Positions 55,741 to 64,000 of a DNA stretch of 64,000 bases are shown piece after piece (position 1 is the stretch's first letter; each line of letters begins with the position of its first letter). Source of the stretch: Puccinia triticina. Taxonomy: Eukaryota; Basidiomycota; Pucciniomycetes; Pucciniales; Pucciniaceae. Location: positions 2,852,001 through 2,916,000 of the forward strand of contig NC_070565.1 in assembly GCF_026914185.1 (NCBI RefSeq), read 5' to 3'. A program made the translations under genes and the position numbers. The notes under the pieces were generated by a model. That model searched no databases. It worked only from the letters and a program-made list of their open reading frames with translations, and had not been told where the DNA came from.

Positions 55741-58700
55741 CGGATATTTCACCAAATTATATTTAGTGTCCCACACGAGTCCTACAGCGGCGGCCTTACT
55801 CACCTGATTTCTAGCATTGAGCCTTTAAGACCGGCTGACCCGGGGTTTGCCCAAATTTTCGTTGTCGGCGATCATGGAACAAACGAGGCAGAACTTCGGG
55901 TTCGGAAGGCACAAGGATTGGGAATCATCAACGGGGGAGTTTCAAGGCTGCAACCTTCGACCGTTTCAACAATCATGGCCTATATGTATAAGCATAACCC
56001 TTATGCAAAGTTGTTCAAATCGGCACGTCAGGTCCTCGAAGAGTTTAACGCGAAAACGCTGAAGCTTAAAGGGATCTCAAGACCCGGCGCAGACCCAAAG
56101 CGGTACAATGAGCCTACCCTCAGCGAAGTGGCCGCGGTGGTGGCGGGCGACGGGGAAATCCTGCAGGAAAGAGATATTTTACTCCACCGCAAGGATGATA
56201 AGTTGATTTCAATTTCAGACACGCATTCTTCTTATTTTCCTCTACGATACCCGCTCTTTTTTCCGAGGGGCGAACAGCAATGGCACTTGCATTACCGTTG
56301 TTCAACTGAAAGGGGTTTGCCAGTCCCGCTTACTGGAAATTAGATCAATGAGCTGACGCTGCCTTCAGTCAAGAACAGGAAAGTGGGATCACTCAAATGG
56401 TACGCGCATCTCCTTTTTGACCGACCTGGAAGGTTCTCCCCAATTCTTCGCGGCAAATCACTCCTCCAAGAATTCGTTGTCGATATGTACGTTTGCGTTG
56501 AACGCCAACGATTGCAGTACATAAGGGATAATCAGGAAGCTATGAAGGCGAGTCAATATAGTGCACTGATAAAGGGTCTCGAGAACCAGAAATCTTATTC
56601 AGCTAGGCGTGTCGTGTTGCCTGCCACTTTTATTGGAAGTCCCCGCGGAATGAGCCAACTTTACTACAATTCAATGGCAATTTGCAACAAGTTCGGCCCG
56701 CCGTCCCTTTTTATAACCATGACCGCAAATCCAGATTGGATTGCGATAGCGTCGATGATTCCAAAGGGCGAAAAGGCCTTCGACCATCCCACGATCGTCG
56801 CGCGAGTCTTTTGTCTCAAGATTAAAGGATTAATACATGAACTTGTGAAAATGGGTCGTCTTGGAAAGGTGGTTGCATACGTATACACCATTGAGTTTCA
56901 AAAGCGCGGTTTGCCGCACGCCCACCTGATGGTCACGCTTGACGAAAAGGACAAGCCGACTACGCCGGAAAAAATTGATCTCCTTGTGTCAGCGGAAATC
57001 CCCGACGAAGTTGAAGAGCCGCAACTGCACGCCCTTGTCACCCGGTTTATGCTACACGGCCCATGCGAGGGCAGGTCTTGTTTTCGGGAGAAGGGTTGCA
57101 AGCTAGGATTCCCGAAACCCTTCTTGCCACGCACAGTCACTGTCAATGGAGCATATCCTGTGTATTTGCGACGCAATGACGGACGTTTTGTCCAGAAACA
57201 AGCCACACGGTTTGACAACGGTTCAGTTGTGCCTTTCAACAAATTCCTCACGTTAATGTTCCAGTGCCACATAAACGTTGAGATTCCGGTACATAGCACA
57301 GCAATCAAATACTTGTATAAGTATATAACAAAGGGGCATGACCGGAGTTACATGGCATTGGAAGTCGAAGATGAGACTAAGGCTTATATTGACGCCTGGT
57401 ATATATCACCGCCTGAAGGTTAGTAGAAGTTTTGGTTCTCCTGATTAACTACTTTTGGAGCTAACACATCAACTGCAGCTGCTTGGCGTCTTTTTAAGTT
57501 TCCCCTTTCAGATAGATCACCGGCGGTAACTCGCCTTACCATTCACAAAGAAAACGAAAACGTTGTCTATTTCAATGAGAACAAGGGGGCTGAAGGTCAG
57601 ATCAAAAGCGGGAAAGCAGCATGAACAACGCTTACAGGCTATCTACAACTGAATCAGACGGACGCAGTTGGTGCAGATGGCCGGCGAGCGAGAACGTTAC
57701 TATATGGGGACATTCCCGTCTTTTTCTGGTGGCATAAGGGCGAAAAGGAGTGGAAACCTCGAAAAACTAAAGCAGAATGCGTTGGCAGGATTTACACGGT
57801 GTCTTATCTTGCTGGGGAAAAATTTTACCTTCGAGTATTGCTGCTCCACATAAAGGGGGCACAATCCTTTGAAGATTTCCGGAAATTCAATGGCGAACTC
57901 TATGCTTCCTACCAGGATGCTTGCAACGCTCGCGGATTACTCGCGAATGATTCTCTCTATGACTTAGCTTTGGCGGAGGCGGGGTTAGTTCAGTCGGGCT
58001 ACCAACTCACCCAAATGTACGCTATCATCTGCGTCCACTCTCCGCCTTCAGACCCAAAGGCACTGTTTGATGCGCATCTCGAGGCTCTTACCGACGACTT
58101 AATCCGAGTGGACATGACGGTACGGAATAGCCGCCAACTACGGTTGGAAGAGCGCCGTGTCCTCGGCATTTTCCGCCTCGAGGCGATGATGGAAAGCATG
58201 GCTAGCTCGCTGGCGAGTTGCGGAATCGCTGTTTCCTCCGAAGAAAGAGGTATCCTTGATGAGATGCGACGAGAAAGGTTGACGCCTCACCAAACAACCG
58301 ACATATGCTCACGACTTGAACGTCACCAGGCGCAGTTCAACCATGGCCAACGGACGATATTCAAGAAGGTCGTAAGCTCGTTGGGTTCGGCGAAAGGGAG
58401 AATGTACTATATTGATGGGCCGGGAGGAACGGGGAAGACCTTCCTCCTCAATTCAATCATTGATGCATCCGAGGTTCAAGGTCACCGGAATATCGTAGTC
58501 GCCTCGTCAGGGGTTGCCGCGCTCCTGCTCCGCGGCGGCCAAACTGCACATTCCGCTTTCAGCATTCCCATCGATCCAGTTGAGGGAGCCGAGTGCACCG
58601 TGGAGGCCGACACGATTTTGGGCGAAAAGCTGATCAATTCAAACCTCATCATCTGGGATGAGATCGTCACGATTCACCGCTTTGCAATTGAGGCGGTGAG

Positions 58701-59799
58701 TATCACTTTACAGCGGCTCTGTGGTTCCAATCAACCCTTCGGCGGGAAGACTGTTGTATTCGCTGGCGACTTCAGACAAATTCTTCCTGTCGTGAAATAC
58801 GACGAATTTCCTAAGTCCTTTAATGCAACATTGAAATCGTCGGTACTTTGGGAGGCACTCACGCAGTTAAAGCTGAAGGAAAACATGCGGCTTGCCAGGG
58901 CACTGGCGGAAGATGAGGCAGCCGACAACGTCAATTTTGCGGAGTCCCTGTTAGCCCTTGGCGAAGGGGTTAACCAGTCGAACGACTTCGAGGTTATCAA
59001 TCTAAATAACATAAACATTATTGATTTTGATTCGGATGTCACAAGTAGCATCACATTGATTGATTTTGTGTACAAGGATATATCCAAACAAAACAGAAAA
59101 CCGATTGGAGAAAAAGTCAAGTACCTGAATGAGCGATGCATATTGGCCCCATTGAACAGAGATGTCAAGAATATCAATGAGGAAGTGATGAGGATGCTTC
59201 CGGGTCAGGCTACTGTTTTGAGGTCAATTGATACTCCGGATCCTGATGCATTTGACAGTTTACTGGAAGAGTGCTTGAATAAGCTTTCTCCACAGGGACT
59301 GCCGGATCATATTTTAACCCTAAAAGTTGGGATGCCAGTTGTGGTGACCCGTAACTTGAGGATTGGAAATGGTATTTGCAACGGGACTCGGGTCCTTCTA
59401 ACTCAAGTTGCGCAAGGTTTTTTATGTGGCGTGATAATGGGTGGGCCATTTGGTGGCGAAGAAGTTACTTTGCCTAGGATAAAGCTACAGACTAAGGCGA
59501 ATAAGGGATCGGGCCAGTCGTTTTTCAGATTTCAGTTTCCAGTCAAGCCGGCGTACGCCATGTCCATCAACAAAAGCCAAGGAAAAACCCTTGCGCGGGT
59601 CGGGGTGTTTCTGCAGACAGACATATTCGCTCATGGTCAACTTTACGTTGTGTTATCGCGGGTCTCAAATGTGAAGGATTTACTTGTTGCAAAGCCAAAG
59701 AATCGGGATGGGGTAATCAACGTAGTCCATAAATCAATTTTCAACCCGTCCCGGAATAAGAGTGCGTTGAAAACTTCTGGCTCATCAGCTCGTGACTGA

Positions 59800-60628
59800 C
59801 GCTTTCCCGTTCCAGGTTGAATTCAAGACCATTGGCTTTCGAGGAAGGTTCAAATGGAGGATGTATGCTACGTGCGATTTTCGTGGGGCGGGTTGTAACC
59901 TGACAACGGCACGGTGAACGTTTACTTTATCTCGCGTCTCTCGCGCTTAATGTATTTTCGTCATTGGAGAAGTTCCCATGTTGATGATCAAAGGTGATGA
60001 ACCTCTGCAGGAAAATAACGTCGAATTGTTTTGCTGTTGAATTATACATTTCGCGCGTAATGAAAAGCTCTTGTATGGCCTTAACGATGAGTTCTCTCGC
60101 GGATGTGGTAGAGAAATCTTGTGGCCTTGACGACCCATGCTTTGCATGCCTCAGGGCCTTAACAGCAACAGAGCCTAGGTTGACAGGGCATTGGTTCCAA
60201 CCGACATCATCGGAGGAGAGGTGCTGAGACGGGAGCAGGTTTCGGGATGTCCCGCAGGTGTGAGGCCGGGATGGATTCACCTGGGCCATTGTAACTCGTT
60301 GGGCGCGATGGGCATGGTTCGCTTGGCAGATGTATAATGATACGTTGTTTTCGGCATCCCTTCAAAGGTACAAGACGAATCTGGCTGTTTGCCACGGACG
60401 CCGTGGCATTCACGGGTGCAACACGCCTCGGGGAGAGCTGTGGCGTAGGACGCGGTGTCGTGGCGGGCAGCGGATTATTGGGCGCTCAGTTGAAGTGGCA
60501 AATTTGCCTTAAAAGCTGTTGCCCTGGACTGACAAACTTTTTGTCAATCTAATCCAACGCCTCTCAGCTTCGGACAATCTCTTTCAAACTAACTGGAATT
60601 TCATTTAAATTGCTTGAAGCCATCCAAC
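59800..60628. other. gap between Helitron helicase and protein B
   Basis: No confident gene. Minus-strand frames are short. It probably contains the promoter of protein B. Confidence 0.35.
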
Positions 60629-61513
60629 ATGCTCCAAAAGGCGAAGATCACTTTGGCCACTGGCGATTCATTTATAGATGGCGAGGATCGTTTGCGCTTT
60701 GTTGGAAAGTTCATTCCAGTTGGAGAAGTGAGTTGGTCTTGATATTTAAGCTTCGAAAAGAGACTCATGGCCCCTCTCAGGCACACCAATTTGTCAGGCA
60801 TCCAAGTGGCGATACTCCCCGCGCGAGTAAGAGTTACGCGGCTTCGTCAGGGACGTGGACTCGCGGGAAGACAATTTTCCAAGTAAACTTAATGACGGCG
60901 GACAACTCAGATACACCGCTCGTAGCGGGCCAACTGTATGCGATTGAGGGAGAGATAAAAGGAGTAAACTTTATGCGTGTTCCTAAGCTGACTTGGACGC
61001 CTGGTGATCAGAGGAACTCAAACCTCGAGCGACATCACACGGAATGGAGACGCGTCCAGGTTTCCGGTGTTGGGACTGTTGTTAAAATTAAGAGCAAGCC
61101 TTCCTGGCCAGACACGAGTGTCATTCTGGCGGATATTACCCTGGAGCATACAGGCGAGGTGCGGCGTCTGCTCTTTCTCTTTTGTAATTGTGCTGATGAT
61201 TTCCAAAGCTGTCAAACAATGGAGTTTTCCGTGTGCGTTGTATATTAGGCTTGGCATTGGATGACTTCCCAAAAGGATTGAATTTATTCAACGGGAGTAA
61301 GATCGCGTATAAGGGGTCACTGGAGGGTTTTGGGAACAGGTCGTGTCGAATGATTGTTGAGGTGAATGACTATGATGGAATCTTTGGCAAAGTATTGCTG
61401 CATTGGGCTGACGCTTTCATGCTTTTCAGGTTACCCAGGTGACCGTTTCATCAGAGGATCTGCTGGATAATGATTCTGATGGGACGTCCAGCTCGCTGAA
61501 TGTTGACTTTTGA
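60629..61513 (+). CDS. Helitron-flanking protein B, unknown function, 236 aa
   Basis: Exons are 60629-60727, 60781-61165, 61249-61391 and 61430-61513. They total 711 nt and join in phase with no stop. The product starts MLQKAKITLATGDSFIDGED, continues FIPVGE, then GKTIFQVNLMTADNSDTPLV and AGQLYAIEGEIKGVNFMRVP. It ends VTVSSEDLLDNDSDGTSSSL. Short hydrophobic-alternating stretches suggest a beta barrel such as an OB fold, but this is by eye only. The last intron would be only 38 nt (GTATTG donor, CTGAC branch, CAG acceptor), unusually short. The frame is intact, unlike the adjacent Helitron gene. Its position and resemblance to protein A suggest a shared role, perhaps single-strand binding; this is inference. 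Confidence 0.6.
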
Positions 61514-62020
61514 AAATGTTTGTTTTCCTCGGAGGGTGTGGGTTGATTTGCTACTTGTAAAGTAGAAACCTTTTCTGCAGTGCGTTTTGCTGGGGGAATA
61601 AGTCATACTCCCGAGTCTTGTATTTCCAAAACACCTGTTGGTAATGTGTTTAGCGCGCTCCCTCAGTCTTCTTTCTGTAACCATATCTTGTGGAGGAACT
61701 TAGCATTGATAAATTTGTAGTTGAGGTGTGTTACTTGCTGGGTGCGCCTTGGTCCTAAATGAGCCCCTCCTGCTTGACTTTTGAACATTTTTGGATGTTT
61801 CTCGCCTGGGCCAACGGTTGTCAGTCGGAATTTTAACTGCTTGTGATTGTCTTCAAGGCAAGATCTACAGGGTTAGAAAGTCAGTTGCGCGGCGGCCTTC
61901 TCCTTGGTGTCAGCAGGGCTGACGGTGCGGGGTTTCCTGGTGTCGCCGCTGTTTCACTTTCTCCAACAACCCTCTGGGTGCGGCGGCGTAGCCGCCTTGG
62001 ACTCTAGTATAATTAAAATA
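61514..62020. other. gene-free flank
   Basis: Nothing recognised beyond the likely 3' UTR of protein B. Confidence 0.35.
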
Positions 62021-62134
62021 AGAGGGGCCTGCAAGCAGGGGTGGTTTAGATCCCTCTAAGGTATCGTGCAAAGGCAGAAGATTTAGGTACCTGTTAGTAC
62101 TGGGGCCTGCAAGCAGGGGTGGTTTAGATCCCAG
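62021..62134. repeat. paired stem-loop units 1 and 2
   Basis: Units 62021-62057 and 62100-62134 share ggcctgcaagcaggggtggt plus ttagat. In unit 1 the outer stem is AGAGGG/CCCTCT and in unit 2 it is CTGGG/CCCAG. The inner hairpin is CCTGC-AA-GCAGG in both. Confidence 0.75.
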
Positions 62135-62426
62135 CAAGAATAAAGCTGAGAATCTCAAGAGAAAGGGGTTAAACTCACTAGGATTAAGCCCTTAGAGTCT
62201 TGAGGTTCTTCAGGGGAGAATCTGAGCAGATTCAGACGAAGGAATGAAGCTAAAGTCAGCAACTAAGGATCTTACCAGGCAGAGAACAAGTGTTGAGCAC
62301 GTGTTGGAAGCGGGTAATAATCAGAGTAGGTGTAATAGCATGAGGGAGGGTCTTTTGGAGCGCACAGAGGGCCCTTTAAATAGTCATGAAAGCCCTCTGG
62401 GGGCGCTCAGGGAGACATATAGCTAC

Positions 62427-62506
62427 TGGCCAACTTGTGGGCGTAATTCTGGCTCAATTTGGCAGTTGGCCAACTTGTGGGCATGATTCTATACCAATTT
62501 GGCAAC
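62427..62506. repeat. 40-bp direct repeat, two copies
   Basis: tggccaacttgtgggcgtaa plus ttctggctcaatttggcagt is repeated with several substitutions. Confidence 0.8.
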
Positions 62507-62599
62507 GCTACAGGAGGACTATTTCTTTTTGGGGCGTGCAAATGGCTGCAAAAGTAATGTTTGGCCGTATCAGGATTAGTCTAAAACACTTCTAACTAG

Positions 62600-63540
62600 T
62601 AGGGGCTGTCACGTGTGTCCTATCTTCTAGATTGGGCCACTTATGATGCTTCTGTATCATAATTAGTCTGAAACACATAGTAATTGTTTTAGATTAATTT
62701 ACAAGTTACATAATGGTAATTACTGTTTGGGACATGTAGGCTGTCATTTGTGGCCAATTGTTCTGATTTGGTCTACATAATGACATAACATGTACCAATT
62801 GGTTGGTACTTCTTATCTTTGTGCGTCAAGAATGTTTTCATTACATCATTACATATGTAATGGAACATTCTAGGCGCTCATGGGACTCAGAAGGTGTCAT
62901 ATCTTCATAGTATGGCGTGATTACGGCCTTTTGGGTGTCTGTGACGCTTACAAGCATATGCACATGAGCATATAAGCATAAGCGCTACCTTATCCGTGAT
63001 AACTGGGTACATTTTTCATGTGTAATTTACACAGGGAAGGAGTAAGAGTTTAGGGTACGTTGCAGTGGGATACCCTACTTTATTTTAGGCGTAGATTAGG
63101 AATCTGAAGTGATATTCTACAATTTACATATGTAAGAGTACGTAATAATGTCTCTTTCTTTTTTATAGTGTTACGTATGTGGGAGATTAGTAATAATGTC
63201 TCTAACATATGTAACAATTTTCTTTTCTGTGATATTATGTCACAGTGGCTCTGACATAGTAGCCAGATGACAAGGGCAGCCTTTCAAGCACCCTTGTAGC
63301 ATGTCATTATCTATGTCAGTGACATCTTACATTTTCCCATCCAAGCTCATACTTGCTGTTGTGTGAGATCTCCACAGTGGGCAGGAATATACTGAACTAA
63401 CCTAAGCATGCATTAGCAAAGAATGGACAGTTGTTGCATGGATAAAATTATTACATCTTGTGTCAGGTTCAGTGATGCTAAGAGGATATCTCTTCTGGCG
63501 ACACCGACTGATAGATAACAAGCAGACGTGTAGTCTGGGA
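62600..63540. other. AT-rich stretch without a gene
   Basis: Frequent acatatgtaa-type palindromes (for example at 62846-62862 and near 63127), but no coding frame. Confidence 0.35.
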
Positions 63541-63587
63541 TTGGAGTGTTTTATTTCAAAGAAATAAAGAAGAAAAGACAATAAAAA

Positions 63588-63674
63588 AGGAGGGGCCCGA
63601 CGGAGCGGGGGTGGTTTGGATCCCTCCTAAAAATAAGACTGGGGCCTGCGAGGCAGGTGTGGTTGGGATCCCAG
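63588..63674. repeat. paired stem-loop units 3 and 4
   Basis: Units 63588-63628 and 63639-63674 repeat the pattern of 62021-62134. The outer stems are AGGAGGG/CCCTCCT and CTGGG/CCCAG; the inner hairpins are CCCG...CGGG and CCTGC-GAG-GCAGG. The linker is ggtggtttggat or tgtggttgggat. Confidence 0.75.
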
Positions 63675-64000
63675 AAGGTAGGTGGATGGGGAGAGCGCGT
63701 CGGAGCGGCTGAAGGAATGCTTACTTACTTGTATATGTCCTTCCGGTTGCGACGCGGTACTTGGCGAGAGGAGAGGAAGTGCGAATGCTTAAGACAACGA
63801 GATCCGGAAGGCGCTTTGGAGCTGAGTCTTGACAAAAAGGGTATCAAGAAGTTAGCAGTCGAGGCGGTCAGGTTTTCGAGTGGGTGTAATAAGCTGAGGA
63901 ACCAAGAAGGAGGGGAACTCACCTCTTTAAATATCCCATTGGCTCCCTTGGAGAGATTCTTCTTGCGGAGGATGCTTTGGTCGGAAGAATATTTATTTGG
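63675..64000. other. right edge, no assigned gene
   Basis: A minus-strand frame at 63922-63725 (MSSPPSWFLSLLHPLENLTA) is Ser/Leu-rich and could be part of a gene that continues, but nothing supports it further. Confidence 0.2.

Larger units (their letters stand above)
54014..59799 (+). pseudogene. Helitron replicase-helicase (Rep/Pif1), split and with nonsense codons
   Basis: Helitrons move by rolling-circle replication. Exon 54014-54316 holds a zinc-type CLCASCGALHWAGEC and CCGKNKVRLP. Exon 54376-54569 holds NFQNLTRMYNNAVSF and FRMSGVVFHM, then runs into inserted DNA. The frame resumes at 55741 (ISSIEPLRPADPGFAQIFVV). The Rep nuclease has RGLPHAHLMV (HUH) and IKYLYKYITKGHD (the two tyrosines). 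A 60-nt intron is at 57419-57478. The Pif1 helicase follows: GPGGTGKTF (Walker A), LIIWDEI (Walker B), VVFAGDFRQILPVV, LKENMR and NKSQGKTLARVGV, ending at 59799. In-frame TAG at 56341 and TGA at 57622 and the 1.2 kb insertion make it non-functional. The TGA is explained by CGA-to-TGA. Terminal TC and CTRR ends were not located. Confidence 0.9.

Overview
This window looks like nuclear DNA of a filamentous fungus with a transposon-swollen genome. A basidiomycete, most likely a rust (Pucciniales), is my inference. It rests on short introns of about 40-110 nt with CTGAC/CTAAC-type branch points, on ordinary fungal housekeeping genes (TMA20/MCT-1, EAF7) split by such introns, and on the mass of hAT, copia, Helitron and foldback elements. 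No rRNA gene, functional tRNA gene or CRISPR array was found. No lineage marker was searched, so the exact species is open.

Host-type genes are few. A Ser/Lys-rich reading frame runs off the left edge (1-354, minus). A small two-exon candidate secreted protein lies at 12.07-12.66 kb (minus), with decayed exon copies beside it. A five-exon coiled-coil protein of 458 aa lies at 24.26-26.00 kb (minus). An intact TMA20/MCT-1 homologue (39.82-40.71 kb, minus) is divergently paired with an intact EAF7/MRGBP-like NuA4 subunit (40.87-41.68 kb, plus). Two multi-exon genes of unknown function (51.5-52.7 and 60.6-61.5 kb, plus) flank a Helitron replicase/helicase gene.

The rest is layered mobile DNA, and many borders are readable from target-site duplications. 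At 6.76-7.94 kb is a miniature LTR element (TRIM) whose LTR carries tRNA-like Pol III A and B boxes; a GC-rich MITE is inserted in it. At 8.66-10.99 kb is a 2.3 kb terminal-inverted-repeat element with 9-bp TSDs that carries exons of GFA1 (a Pack-MULE-like gene capture). At 16.5-22.7 kb are hAT relics, a 2.4 kb element with 45-bp inverted ends, and an hAT-type MITE nested in it.

At 26.32-39.40 kb one copia element (TSD gcaag) contains both an hAT element in its 5' LTR (TSD tctgcgac) and a second copia element in its integrase region (TSD ccaaa). At 42.3-49.6 kb are a Tourist-type MITE, a very large nested palindrome, minisatellites, two solo LTRs and another hAT-type MITE. At 54.0-59.8 kb is a Helitron Rep/Pif1-helicase gene, split by a repeat-rich insertion and carrying two nonsense codons.

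Premature stops in several elements fit C-to-T or G-to-A change, often at CpG. This suggests methylation-linked decay. The most unusual items are the tRNA-like TRIM LTR, the captured GFA1 exons, the three-level nest, the covarying stem-loop repeats at 62.0/63.6 kb, and the palindrome-of-palindromes at 43.9-44.5 kb.
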